A stretch of 64,000 nt of DNA from NCBI GenBank assembly GCA_900319385.1, contig ONOG01000001.1:1-64000 (forward strand), given 5' to 3'. A program made the translations under genes and the position numbers. This DNA comes from an uncultured Prevotellaceae bacterium (GTDB lineage: Bacteria > Bacteroidota > Bacteroidia > Bacteroidales > Bacteroidaceae). Of the stretch, positions 9,364 to 19,405 are shown piece by piece. Position 1 is the stretch's first letter, and the number at the start of each line of letters is the position of its first letter. The notes under the pieces are model-generated. The model was given only the letters and a program-made list of their open reading frames with translations, had not been told where the DNA came from and searched no databases.

Positions 9364-11448
9364 ATGAAATCGATGATAAAAATGAAAATGTTGGCAGTTG
9401 CGCTCATCGCAATGGCTGCCATTCAGATGACTTTTGTCAGCTGTTCCGACGAACCGGATGTAGAAAACTACTACACCACGACGTCTCACTATGCAAGCAG
9501 CTTCCTGCAGCAGGACGAACAGTACAGTATGTTCGTACAGGTGCTTGAACGTGCCAACCTGCTGGGTCTGCTCGGTACTTACGGAAGTTATACAGTCTTT
9601 GCACCCACCAACGATGCATTCGAACTGTATCTGGCTCAGAACGGTTATTCGTCCATAGCCGATATCAACGACTCCATCTGTAAGGACATTGCCTACAACC
9701 ACGTGATCGACGGTGCTGCCTACTATACCACCGACATCGTCGGCAGCGACAGCTACGAGAACATGCTCTACCACCCGCTGACCGTGTCGCTCGACTCCGA
9801 CTCCGTTTCGGTTCCCGGCCAGATTCTGCTGGAGGTAACAGTGAACCACTCATCCAAGATGATTCAGATGGACGACTCGGTAGAGAACGGCGTTGTTCAC
9901 ACCATGGCTACGGTCATCGGTACCGACAACGACCTGCTTCCCTCCCTCATCGCCCGCGACCCGCTCGTATCCATCTTCTACGAGGCCATGAAACTGACGC
10001 ACATGGACGACTCGCTGCAGAAGTTTAAGGACTTCAGCTACACCATCGGTAGCGACTCTATCAACTGGACCAACAAGGGACTGGTGAAGCAGACGGCTTC
10101 CGAGTATGACAATGTGGCCTATCCACGTGAACGACGCTACAAGTTCACCGTCTTCTGTCCTACGAACGAAGCACTGGAAGAGAAGTACGGCATCACCGAC
10201 ATCGAAGGTCTGAAGGCCCTGGCCAAGAAGCTGTACGACCCAGCTTATCCCGCCGATGCTGACGTCGAAGACCCGACCGACCGTCGCAACTCGCTCAACC
10301 GCTTCGTCTCCTACCACATGCTCGACCGCATGGGTCGCTACTGGATGCTGACAGCGATGGACGGTGGTAACAACACCCTGTCGAAGAACTTCAACCGTCG
10401 TAACTGGGACATCGCCGACTGGTACGAGACCATGATGCCTCGCTCCATCCTCAAGTGCTCCTTCCCCTCGGGTTCGGCTTCCGGTCTGTACCTCAACCGT
10501 CGTGGCATCATGAACCACGAGGACAAGCTCGGTCACTTTGTACGTGGTGCCAAGCTCACACCTCCTGAACAGGTGAAGGTGACCAACGACTGTCTCAACG
10601 GTATCTATCACTACATCGACGATGTCATCTCGTACGACCTTTACACACAGGACGAGCTGTTCCGCGGCGAGCGTATGCGTATCGACTGCTCGACGCTCTC
10701 GCCCGACTTCATGAACCAGACCGGTTACGGTGGCTCGCCCGCCCGTGGCCACTACACCCGTAGTGATGTCGAAGGTGGTAAGTATGGTATCTGGGACAAT
10801 TCGCCCGACATCAACAACCGTCAGCTCTGCCTCGGTTTCAAGAACGGAAGTGCCAAATACTTCAAGTTTGATGACCAAAAGACCCACCTGCGTGTTCGTC
10901 CTCGTACACTGGGCTTCTGGTCTTACCAGGCCGACGAGCTTTGTATCGCCAACGCCAACGATAACCCCTATGACATCGAGGTCACCCTGCCTCCCGTACC
11001 GGAAGGCGACTACGAGCTGCGTATGGGTACTTGCGTGGACTTCCAGAACCGTGGTATCGTGCAGTTCTACATCGACGGTGTTCCACAGGGCATCCCGTTC
11101 GACATGCGTTCGGCCGGTAACAGTACGAAGATTGGCTGGCAGGCCGACGGCACCGACGCCGAGCAGAATGCAGCCTTCGACAAGCAGTTCCACTACCGTG
11201 GCTGGATGAAGGGTCCGAAAGCATACGCTTGTGGCGGTGGTACAGTCGACATCATGCGCGAACGTGCCAACACACTTCGCCGCGTCATCGGTACCTTCCA
11301 CTCCTTCGGCCGTCCCGACGAGTATCATGTTCTGCGCATGCAGCAGAAGCTGAAAGGCGCCGGCGACAGTACCTGCGACTTCGACTACATCGAACTCTGT
11401 CCAAGTGCAGTCTATAACAATCCTGACCTGGCTGAGGATGTATGGTAA
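9364..11448 (+). CDS. fasciclin domain lipoprotein, 694 aa
   Basis: Second FAS1 lipoprotein of the locus. The lipobox Cys is at about residue 27 (TFVSC). The first FAS1 fold covers about 40-195 (YTVFAPTNDAFELYL around 78), and a second spans about 200-425 (FTVFCPTNEALEEKYG). The C-terminal 250 residues form a separate beta-rich region (LRVRPRTLGFWSYQADE onward) that I cannot assign; it could be a carbohydrate- or peptide-binding module. The gene begins 6 bp after susD and precedes a third FAS1 gene, so it probably belongs to the surface complex. Confidence 0.8.
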   Translation: MKSMIKMKMLAVALIAMAAIQMTFVSCSDEPDVENYYTTTSHYASSFLQQDEQYSMFVQVLERANLLGLLGTYGSYTVFAPTNDAFELYLAQNGYSSIADINDSICKDIAYNHVIDGAAYYTTDIVGSDSYENMLYHPLTVSLDSDSVSVPGQILLEVTVNHSSKMIQMDDSVENGVVHTMATVIGTDNDLLPSLIARDPLVSIFYEAMKLTHMDDSLQKFKDFSYTIGSDSINWTNKGLVKQTASEYDNVAYPRERRYKFTVFCPTNEALEEKYGITDIEGLKALAKKLYDPAYPADADVEDPTDRRNSLNRFVSYHMLDRMGRYWMLTAMDGGNNTLSKNFNRRNWDIADWYETMMPRSILKCSFPSGSASGLYLNRRGIMNHEDKLGHFVRGAKLTPPEQVKVTNDCLNGIYHYIDDVISYDLYTQDELFRGERMRIDCSTLSPDFMNQTGYGGSPARGHYTRSDVEGGKYGIWDNSPDINNRQLCLGFKNGSAKYFKFDDQKTHLRVRPRTLGFWSYQADELCIANANDNPYDIEVTLPPVPEGDYELRMGTCVDFQNRGIVQFYIDGVPQGIPFDMRSAGNSTKIGWQADGTDAEQNAAFDKQFHYRGWMKGPKAYACGGGTVDIMRERANTLRRVIGTFHSFGRPDEYHVLRMQQKLKGAGDSTCDFDYIELCPSAVYNNPDLAEDVW

Positions 11449-11479
11449 TTGAACTCCTAATCTCTAAAATATAATCATT

Positions 11480-13348
11480 ATGAAATATAATATGAAGAAT
11501 ATCTTCAGAGTGGCTACCTTCGCAGTATGTGGCGCAATGTTCATTGCGTCATGTACTGACGACTGGGACGACCACTATGATGCAGTGACCCAGACGGGCA
11601 CAGGCGGCACTACGATGGCCTATCTCGAAGCTCACGCTTCGGATTTTGCCGAAATCATCAAGGCTGCCGGATACGACAAGAAGTTGAGTTCAAGCCAGGT
11701 GCTCACCATCCTCGCTCCGCAGAACGACTCATTCAACAAGGATGAGCTGCTCCGCCAGATTGCCAGTGGCGACAAGGAGGAAGTGGTGGAACGTTTCCTC
11801 GAGAACCACATCTTGCTCTACAACGTCTCCATGAACAACGATGAGAAGACAGTCAGTCTGCTGAACGAAAAGAAAATCCACTTTGGTACACTGGCCGACA
11901 AGCAGATTGCTGGAGTCGATGTGCTTCAGGAGAATGTGGTCTGCAACAACGGCATCATCCACATTCTGAAAGACGATATCACCTACAAGTCTAATGTCAT
12001 GGAGCAGTTGGGTGACAACTACAAGAAGTATCTGGCCGAAAACGGGCTGGAGGACAGCAACGACATCATTTCGCTCTACAGCTTCCTTCGCCTCTACGAC
12101 GCTGACTCGCTCGACGAGCACAGAAGTGTCGAGTTCGGACAGGATGAATACGGAAACGTTGTCTATTCCGACTCTGTCATGATTCGCAACAACACCATCC
12201 TGCGTTCCCTGAATGCTTACATCTATCGCGAGGACTCATCCTACTGGGCCATCGACCCGGGTGTTGACGCCTATCAGAAGCTCTACAACGAAGCCAAGAC
12301 CTACTTCAACTTCAACGATGCTTACGCTGAAGACGTAGTTCGCCGTGACTCGATGTCGCGCTACTTTGCCCAGTACAACATCATCCGTGAGTTCTTCTTC
12401 AATGCCAACGTCAACCAAGCCGATGCCGTGGCTGAAACCACCAAGGGCGACTCGCTGGTGACAACGACTTTCAACCGTTGGAACTGGAAGCATCATAACT
12501 ACAAGAACCCCTTCCAGGCCGGTGGCATTCTTGGCAACTACCAGGATAAGCAGGAGTGCAGCAATGGTTACGTCTTCACATGGCCAGCTGCCGAAACGCC
12601 TGCCGAAGGCACAGGTGAAACAGGTGAGGAAAGTGAAACCCCCGTTTCTGCCGACCTGCCCATCACGGTCTATGACGCTTTCTTTACCGAACAGAAGATC
12701 GAGGCCAACCCCTCGACGCTGGTGCCCTCAGCTGGTCGTGATAAGGCCAGCGAGGAATGGACCAACACCACCACCTCGCGCCAGACTTACAATGGCACGA
12801 GCAACGACAGTGTGTCCAACGGTTACTACAAGATTGAAGGTGTGAGCCCCGTGTCGAAGCCAGTCGTTTCGTTCAAGCTCAGCAACACCCTGTCGGGAAC
12901 CTACGACATCTACATCGTCATGCTGCCTTGGAATGTTGACAATCCTGACGTTGACCCAGCTGCGATGATTCCCGTCAAGTTCAAGTCCTACCTCTACGAA
13001 GCCGACGAGAAGAACGTGATTCCCTATCTCAACAACAGCGAGAATGTTCACAACTTCACGCCTACCGGCTACGTTGTCTATGACGATCCGACACGTGTAG
13101 ATACCATCTTTGTCGGTACCCACACGTTCAAATATTGCTATCAGTACACGAGTGCATCCAGTTCCTATCTGAAGCTCTCTCTCGAGCGTTCGACCTCCGA
13201 GCGTACCCAAGGAAAGTTTGACAACAAGTACCTGCTCGACTTCATCTATCTCGTACCTCATCGCGACGACGTCGATCCGACACAGCGTTTCAAGCGTCAG
13301 GAAGAGGCAACGGAAGAAACACCTGAGACAGGGCGTTCAGAAGAATAA
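11480..13348 (+). CDS. fasciclin domain lipoprotein, 622 aa
   Basis: Third FAS1 lipoprotein. The lipobox Cys is at about residue 25 (FIASC). One clear N-terminal FAS1 fold covers about 35-160 (LTILAPQNDSFNKDEL, then NNGIIHILKDDI). A second, weaker region follows, and then a C-terminal beta-rich domain with a low-complexity Glu/Thr linker near 375-395. The extreme C-terminus is acidic and Thr-rich (EEATEETPETG). It lies 31 bp downstream of the previous FAS1 gene and 21 bp upstream of the second susC, so it probably serves that second pair. Confidence 0.78.
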   Translation: MKYNMKNIFRVATFAVCGAMFIASCTDDWDDHYDAVTQTGTGGTTMAYLEAHASDFAEIIKAAGYDKKLSSSQVLTILAPQNDSFNKDELLRQIASGDKEEVVERFLENHILLYNVSMNNDEKTVSLLNEKKIHFGTLADKQIAGVDVLQENVVCNNGIIHILKDDITYKSNVMEQLGDNYKKYLAENGLEDSNDIISLYSFLRLYDADSLDEHRSVEFGQDEYGNVVYSDSVMIRNNTILRSLNAYIYREDSSYWAIDPGVDAYQKLYNEAKTYFNFNDAYAEDVVRRDSMSRYFAQYNIIREFFFNANVNQADAVAETTKGDSLVTTTFNRWNWKHHNYKNPFQAGGILGNYQDKQECSNGYVFTWPAAETPAEGTGETGEESETPVSADLPITVYDAFFTEQKIEANPSTLVPSAGRDKASEEWTNTTTSRQTYNGTSNDSVSNGYYKIEGVSPVSKPVVSFKLSNTLSGTYDIYIVMLPWNVDNPDVDPAAMIPVKFKSYLYEADEKNVIPYLNNSENVHNFTPTGYVVYDDPTRVDTIFVGTHTFKYCYQYTSASSSYLKLSLERSTSERTQGKFDNKYLLDFIYLVPHRDDVDPTQRFKRQEEATEETPETGRSEE

Positions 13349-13369
13349 ACCTATTAACTCCGCGATACA

Positions 13370-16300
13370 ATGAAACAAATACGTTTATATTCCAAGAATA
13401 TGTTGAGAGTTTGTAAATACGGACTCACAGCAGCGATTTTCATTATGGGTGCACTCCCGATGGCGGCTCAAGACGAGGCTGATGCGCCAGCTGGAGCCGA
13501 CGAACTGCCAGCAGCACCTGTGAAAAAAGAGAAGAAGCAGAAGACCTATCCCATGATGGAAATCTCGGGTACGGTGTTCGATGCTGCCACGGGCGAAGGT
13601 CTGGCGGGTGTGCAGGTGAAGTCGTACAACAACTCCTACTACACCGCGATGACCGACTCGGTCGGTAACTACACCATCAAGGTGCCCACCTTCGTGACCT
13701 CCATCACCGCCAGCCTCGAAGGCTACAACCTGGTGCGCAACTCCATCAACGGTCAGGCTTCGGGCGTAGATTTCTATCTCTACACCGACCGCTTTGGCGT
13801 CGATTACAAGGCTCGCACCACCGCCAGCCGCGAGAATGGCATCACCGATTTCGACAAGACCATGGCCATCTCGGCCGACGACGAAATCCGTGACCATCTC
13901 GGAGCCGAAGTGCGCAGCATCAGCCGCTCTGCCCTCAACGGACAGGGTGCCACGATGTTCATCAACGGTCTCAACTCGCTCAACTCTAATGCCCAGCCGC
14001 TCATCATCCTCGACGGCGTGGTTTACGACCAGCTCTACGACCACTCCGAAATGTTGCACACTGGCTACTTCAACAACCTGCTCTCCACCATCAACCTCGA
14101 CGACATCGAGTCGGTTCGCGTGATGAAGAACGGTACAGCCATCTACGGTGCCAAGGCCGCCAACGGCGTCCTCCTCATCGACACCAAGCGCAACAAGAGC
14201 ATGGCCACCCGCATCGACTTCAACGCATCGTTCGGCCTTGAGCTCGAGCCCAAGACCATCGATGTGATGGATGCCGACAGCTACCGCAGCTATGCCTCCG
14301 AGATGCTCGGCTCGACCGGCACGAAGCTCACCGAGTTCAAGTTCCTCGGCAATCCTGGCGAGCCCTACTACAACAAGTTCCACAACAACACCGACTGGAA
14401 GGACGAAGTCTATCACAAGGCTTTCACGCAGAACTACAGCCTGCACATCCAGGGTGGTGACGATGTGGCCAACTACAACCTCTCCGTAGGTTTCATGGAT
14501 GCCCGCTCGACGCTCCAGAAGAACGACATGACGCGCTTCAACATCCGTTTCAACACCGATATCATTCTGAACAAGTGGTTCTCCACACGTTTCGACGCCT
14601 CGTACACCAACATCACCCGCAACCTGCGCGATGCTGGTATCTCGACCGACTACGCCACCACGCCGTTGGCATCGACCAACACGCTGGCCCTCCTCAAGTC
14701 GCCGTTCCTGAGTCCTTACGACTACTCCATCTCCGATGTCCGCTCATCGTTCATCTCCGATGCCGACGACTACCTGGCCGAGGTGATTGGCGACCGCGTC
14801 TCGCTGGCCAACCCCAGCGCCATTCTCGAGAATGGTGAAGCCAAGAACAAGAACCACTCCGACCTCACACAGATCAACCTGGCCGTCACCCCGAAGTGGC
14901 AGCCCACCAAGAACTTCTCCCTCCAGGAGCGTTTCAGCTATACGATGCAGAGCTTCGACGAGCGCTACTACACGCCGCTCGTAGGTATGCCCCGCTACCT
15001 GCTCGAAGGCAAGGGTTACATCGAAAACTCTAACTTCTCGCTCTTCAACAAGCACAACTCCGTATTCAGCGACACACGCTTCGACTGGGCAATTCCTCTC
15101 GGTGCACACCGCCTCGATGCCTTTGGTGGTATTCGTTTCATGAACGACACCTTCCACGCCTCCGACATCCACGGATACTCTTCGTCCAACGACAAGATGC
15201 CGAACATCGGCACCAGCCTCAAGTATCGTGAAAACCTCGGTAAGGACGACGAATGGCGTTCGCTCTCCTACTATGCCAACCTCGACTACAACTTCAAGGA
15301 GAAGTACTACCTGCAGGGTTCTGCCTCGCTCGAGACATCCAGCCGCTTCGGTCACGATGTCGATGCCGGCCTCAAGATGTTCGGTGTCACCTGGGGACTG
15401 TTCTACTCGGTTCAGGGTGCATGGGTCATCAGCAACGAAGACTGGTTCAACGCCCGCAGCGGAGTCAACATGCTCAAGCTCAACGTAGGCTACGAGTCGG
15501 TGGGTAACGATGCTGTTGACAACAACGCCACGCTCACCTACATGGCAGCAGGCAACATGCTCAACCAGACCACATCGACCCTCTCCATCGCCAACATCGG
15601 TAACACCAAGCTGCGTTGGGAGACCACCAACCGCTTCAATGCCGGACTCGAAGGCAACTTCTTCAACAACCGCATCAACGCCAAGTTCACCTACTTCCGC
15701 AGCCGCACCAGCCACCTCATCACCCTCGGTTCGCTGGCCTACGTTGCCGGTCTGCGCGACTACTGGACCAACGACGGTGAAATGACCAACGAAGGCTTCG
15801 ACGTCGAACTCAATGCCAAGGTCATCAACAACCGCAACTTCAAGTTCGAACTTGGTGCCAGCATGGGTCACTACAAGAACAAGCTCACCAAGCTGCCCGA
15901 AGGCAAGGACGCATTCGAGACCAAGCTCTACGGCGGAACCATCCTCTCGCAGGTCGGCATGCCCGCAGGCGTCTTCTACGGTTGGAAGACCGACGGCGTG
16001 TTCGCCAAGTCGGACGATGCAGCTGCAGCCAACCTCGTGATCAAGGACCGCACCGGTGCCACCACATCCTTCAAGGCCGGTGACATCAAGTTTGTCGATA
16101 AGAACAGCGACGGAGTCATCAACGAAGACGACCGCTTCGTCCTCGGCGATCCCAACCCCGACATCTACGGTAACATCTCTGCCAAGTTCTTCATCGGTAA
16201 GCACTGGGCACTGGGTGTCAACTTCAACTACTCGCTCGGTAACGACATCTACAACTACCAGCGCGCTATCCTCGAGTCCGGTTCGGCATTCACCAACCAG

Positions 16301-16648
16301 ACCACAGCCGTCAACCGTCGTTGGATGGCCGAAGGACAGGTGACCGACATTCCTCGCATCACCTACGGCGACCCCATGGGTAACAGCCGCTTCTCCGACC
16401 GCTGGATCGAAGACGGAAGCTACCTCAAGCTCAAGAACGTCACCCTCAGCTACAACATTCCCATCCAGAACGAGTACATCCAGGGTCTCACCGTCTGGGC
16501 AGCAGGCAACAACCTCTTCACCATCACCCGTTACCTCGGCAACGATCCTGAAGTTTCTGCCGGACCCTCTGTCCTCATGCAGGGCATCGACGCCGGTTAC
16601 CTCAACTTTGGACGCAGCTTTGCCGTCGGTGTGAAGATTAACCTCTAA
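13370..16648 (+). CDS. second SusC-type TonB-dependent transporter, 1092 aa
   Basis: Outer-membrane TonB-dependent transporter of the SusC class. A signal peptide ends near Ala33. A charged, Ala/Pro/Lys-rich stretch follows (about 34-60, including VKKEKKQKTYP) before the carboxypeptidase-regulatory-like domain at about 64-140, the plug (about 165-285) and the barrel. The plug signature is degenerate (VRVMKNGTAIYGAKAANGV, usually VLKDASATAIYG), which suggests a divergent clade. The C-terminus ends in SFAVGVKINL, as expected for a barrel. It pairs with the SusD gene 28 bp downstream. Confidence 0.93.
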   Translation: MKQIRLYSKNMLRVCKYGLTAAIFIMGALPMAAQDEADAPAGADELPAAPVKKEKKQKTYPMMEISGTVFDAATGEGLAGVQVKSYNNSYYTAMTDSVGNYTIKVPTFVTSITASLEGYNLVRNSINGQASGVDFYLYTDRFGVDYKARTTASRENGITDFDKTMAISADDEIRDHLGAEVRSISRSALNGQGATMFINGLNSLNSNAQPLIILDGVVYDQLYDHSEMLHTGYFNNLLSTINLDDIESVRVMKNGTAIYGAKAANGVLLIDTKRNKSMATRIDFNASFGLELEPKTIDVMDADSYRSYASEMLGSTGTKLTEFKFLGNPGEPYYNKFHNNTDWKDEVYHKAFTQNYSLHIQGGDDVANYNLSVGFMDARSTLQKNDMTRFNIRFNTDIILNKWFSTRFDASYTNITRNLRDAGISTDYATTPLASTNTLALLKSPFLSPYDYSISDVRSSFISDADDYLAEVIGDRVSLANPSAILENGEAKNKNHSDLTQINLAVTPKWQPTKNFSLQERFSYTMQSFDERYYTPLVGMPRYLLEGKGYIENSNFSLFNKHNSVFSDTRFDWAIPLGAHRLDAFGGIRFMNDTFHASDIHGYSSSNDKMPNIGTSLKYRENLGKDDEWRSLSYYANLDYNFKEKYYLQGSASLETSSRFGHDVDAGLKMFGVTWGLFYSVQGAWVISNEDWFNARSGVNMLKLNVGYESVGNDAVDNNATLTYMAAGNMLNQTTSTLSIANIGNTKLRWETTNRFNAGLEGNFFNNRINAKFTYFRSRTSHLITLGSLAYVAGLRDYWTNDGEMTNEGFDVELNAKVINNRNFKFELGASMGHYKNKLTKLPEGKDAFETKLYGGTILSQVGMPAGVFYGWKTDGVFAKSDDAAAANLVIKDRTGATTSFKAGDIKFVDKNSDGVINEDDRFVLGDPNPDIYGNISAKFFIGKHWALGVNFNYSLGNDIYNYQRAILESGSAFTNQTTAVNRRWMAEGQVTDIPRITYGDPMGNSRFSDRWIEDGSYLKLKNVTLSYNIPIQNEYIQGLTVWAAGNNLFTITRYLGNDPEVSAGPSVLMQGIDAGYLNFGRSFAVGVKINL

Positions 16649-16675
16649 TAAGTTAATGATAAATACAGCAAGATT

Positions 16676-19054
16676 ATGAAGATCAAACATACAATGAAGG
16701 TTGCCATGCTCTCCGCCCTGACCACATTGGGCGGCGGCATCCTCTTCACATCGTGTGAAGACATGTTCACAACCGACAACGGACTTGTGACAGACGACCT
16801 TACACCGCAAGACACCGTCTATACGATGATGGGTATTGTCAAGAACATGCAGCGCATCATGGACCGCACCGTCATCTTCGGCGAGCTCCGTGCCGACCTC
16901 GTCGGTGTCAGCGACAACACTCCGTCCGACCTGCGCGACATCTCCTCGTTCGACGTATCGACCGACAATGCCTACAACGACCCCCGCGACTTCTACAATG
17001 TCATCAACTCCTGCAACATCTACCTTGCCAATGTTGATGCCAAGCGTATGGCTTCGCAAACCACCGAGGAAGGCTATGGCGAATACTATTTCGAGAAGGA
17101 AATCATCGCCACCAAGTGCTATCGTGCCTGGACCTATCTCCAGCTCGCACAGATTTATGGTGCAACCAACATCCCCTTCATCCTCGAGCCCGTCATCACA
17201 GCCGACGCTGCCGATCAGATGGTGGCCAACACCTCCAACCGCACGACGATGAACGACCTCTGCACCTACTTCATCACCGACCTCAAGCCCTATGCCGACC
17301 AGATCAAGGACAACGAGGCACTCATGCCCGACTACTCCGCCTCCTACGCCAGCGGACAGGAGTCCAACGTCTCGGTCAGCTACCGCAAGTTCTTCCTGCC
17401 CGTGCGCCTCATGCTCGCCGAGCTCTACCTCTGGCGTGGCAGCTACACCCAGAGCGTAGCCGACTATCGTGAGGCCGTGCGCTACTACCACGAGTTCCTC
17501 ACCCACGGCAGCGACAGCCGCAATTATCTCCTGAAAAATTACCGTATCACGTGGAACAGTGGCGGATCGCAGTCCTATTCCGGTACTATTTCCAGCTACA
17601 ACAACTCCTTCCGTCTGGCACAGCAGGTTTCGTTCATCCCCATGGACACGACGGCCTATCTGGGCAACACCTCCAGCATCCGCGAGGTCTTCAGCTCGAA
17701 GTACAGCAACAACTACTATCCTGCTGCCACGCCCTCTGAGCGTCTGAAGGAAATCTTCCAGTCGCAGAACTACCTCAACGTTGACTACTCGCTGGCCACC
17801 AGCCTCAGCGACATCACTCCCGAGTATGCACCCAAGGAAGAATCGGCTCTCCGTACTCGCTTCGAAGATCGCTGGTGGAGGTATGTGGGCGACCTCCGCT
17901 TCAACTCCGTTTACTCTTCGTTCGACTACAACAACTCCGAGAACTCCAACTTCAGCAACGAGTGGTCGTTCTGTGCCAAGTGGGAAGACAACGCATCCGG
18001 CGGTGGCCGTCTCTCGACCACCGACCAGCGTCCCGAGTTCATCCCCCTCTATCGTCTGCCGATCATCTACCTCCACATGGCCGAGGCCCTCAACCGCGCC
18101 GGATTCCCCGAATCGGCCTTCGTTATCCTCAAGTACGGTATCTCCACCTCTGCCCTGCAGACCTATGCCGCCAGCGAGTTTGAAGACCTGAAAGCCATCA
18201 CCGCCATCAGCAGTCAGGATGCCGACTTCACGCAGTGGAACGTCAACTACTTCATCACCCCCGACATGGTCAGCTTCGCCGACATCCGTTCGCACCAATT
18301 CAACCAGTGGCCTATCCACGCCTTCGGTTGCGGTGAGTCATGGTTCGACGACGGCTACACCACCGGTGTCAATCTCGCCGATCCCAAGTATGCACAGGGC
18401 GACGAAACCATCCAGTATGTCGTTGACGAAGAAGGCAATATCATCTACGAAACCGACGAAGAAGGCCAACCCATTCTTGATCCAAATAACCGCCCCATTC
18501 CTGTGACCGACCCGAGCCAGGGCACACCGGTTTACAACTATGGCATCTGGGCTGAAACCTATGTCAATGGTGGCTACGAAAACGGAATCTATAATGTTTG
18601 GGGTGGTTTGGATGTAAGCAGACTCGAACCTATTTTCCAGGAACTCCTCTCCTATGACGATTTCTTGGCATACCTTCCCACCGCTACGAACTATTACCGC
18701 GGCATTGTCGTCGAACAAATGTCTGAAGAAGACCTTCAGGCACTCTACGACACCTACAAGAGCGACTTCGATGCTTTCCGCGCGACAATCGAGCACAACA
18801 AGGGCGTCAAGGCTGCCGCTGCCAACGACATGCAGGCTGGCGTAGCCGACCTCATCCTCACCGAGGAAGCCCTCGAAGGTATGTTCGAAGGCACACGTTT
18901 CGGCGACCTCATGCGCTTCTCCAAGCAGACGGGCAACGACGCCTACCTCGGTCAGGCCGTCTCGAAGCGTACGGGTACAGCTACACCCGACGGATCGCTC
19001 GCAGGCAAGCTCGCCAGCGAAGCCGGATGGTACATCACGATGCCGAAGCGCTAA
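16676..19054 (+). CDS. second SusD/RagB-type lipoprotein, 792 aa
   Basis: Surface lipoprotein partner of the second SusC. The lipobox Cys is near residue 27 (LFTSC). SusD-type TPR helices are recognisable (ATKCYRAWTYLQLAQIYG, VRLMLAELYLWRGSY) and the C-terminal block has EEALEGMFEGTRFGDLMRFS. At 792 residues it is clearly longer than usual SusD proteins (500-650). The extra length includes an acidic insert around 580-620 (VDEEGNIIYETDEEGQP) before the terminal helices. It is the last gene of the locus and is followed by an intrinsic terminator at 19097. Confidence 0.9.
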   Translation: MKIKHTMKVAMLSALTTLGGGILFTSCEDMFTTDNGLVTDDLTPQDTVYTMMGIVKNMQRIMDRTVIFGELRADLVGVSDNTPSDLRDISSFDVSTDNAYNDPRDFYNVINSCNIYLANVDAKRMASQTTEEGYGEYYFEKEIIATKCYRAWTYLQLAQIYGATNIPFILEPVITADAADQMVANTSNRTTMNDLCTYFITDLKPYADQIKDNEALMPDYSASYASGQESNVSVSYRKFFLPVRLMLAELYLWRGSYTQSVADYREAVRYYHEFLTHGSDSRNYLLKNYRITWNSGGSQSYSGTISSYNNSFRLAQQVSFIPMDTTAYLGNTSSIREVFSSKYSNNYYPAATPSERLKEIFQSQNYLNVDYSLATSLSDITPEYAPKEESALRTRFEDRWWRYVGDLRFNSVYSSFDYNNSENSNFSNEWSFCAKWEDNASGGGRLSTTDQRPEFIPLYRLPIIYLHMAEALNRAGFPESAFVILKYGISTSALQTYAASEFEDLKAITAISSQDADFTQWNVNYFITPDMVSFADIRSHQFNQWPIHAFGCGESWFDDGYTTGVNLADPKYAQGDETIQYVVDEEGNIIYETDEEGQPILDPNNRPIPVTDPSQGTPVYNYGIWAETYVNGGYENGIYNVWGGLDVSRLEPIFQELLSYDDFLAYLPTATNYYRGIVVEQMSEEDLQALYDTYKSDFDAFRATIEHNKGVKAAAANDMQAGVADLILTEEALEGMFEGTRFGDLMRFSKQTGNDAYLGQAVSKRTGTATPDGSLAGKLASEAGWYITMPKR

Positions 19055-19096
19055 CACACGTCCGTGCGACCCTTGCGTCGCATATCCCTATTGTCC

Positions 19097-19130
19097 AAGC
19101 CCCACGTCCCACACCGGCGTGGGGCTTTTT
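19097..19130 (+). terminator. intrinsic terminator of the FAS1/SusCD locus
   Basis: AAGCCCCACG at 19097-19106 pairs with CGTGGGGCTT at 19118-19127, followed by a T run. It lies 43 bp after the second susD stop. The remainder of 19055-19405 holds only CCCTTCAC-type repeats and the frd promoter. Confidence 0.85.
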
Positions 19131-19273
19131 CGTCGCCGCCACCCTTCACGTTCTTCGCTTCACCCTTCACCCTTCACGTATCCTTATTCGTAATGTATAT
19201 GTAACAAAAATGCACAAATGGGGAGCTGAGAAACGAAAGGTTTGAGGGAAAAAGTGAGTTTTTTCCGTTTTTA

Positions 19274-19305
19274 TTTGCTCATCTGTTAAATATCCTTTAT
19301 TTTTG
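19274..19305 (+). promoter_or_regulatory. promoter of the fumarate reductase operon
   Basis: TTTG at 19274-19277, a 20-base spacer, then TATTTTTG at 19298-19305 match the Bacteroidetes consensus. The leader to the ATG at 19406 is about 95 bases and AT-rich just before the start codon. Confidence 0.7.
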
Positions 19306-19405
19306 TACGTTTTAATGGATGTCGTGTCTTGTCACATGACTTTACAGCGCACGTCTTAGAACCGAGAAATCATTTATTATTCATTCATTTATTAAAACTA
19401 TTTTT

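Noticed and set aside
14744..18319. Long minus-strand open frame of about 1190 codons opposite susC and susD
   Set aside because: It is a mirror of GC-rich codon use in the two plus-strand genes; its translation is Val/Gly/Asp-rich with no domain, while the plus strand encodes clear SusC and SusD proteins.
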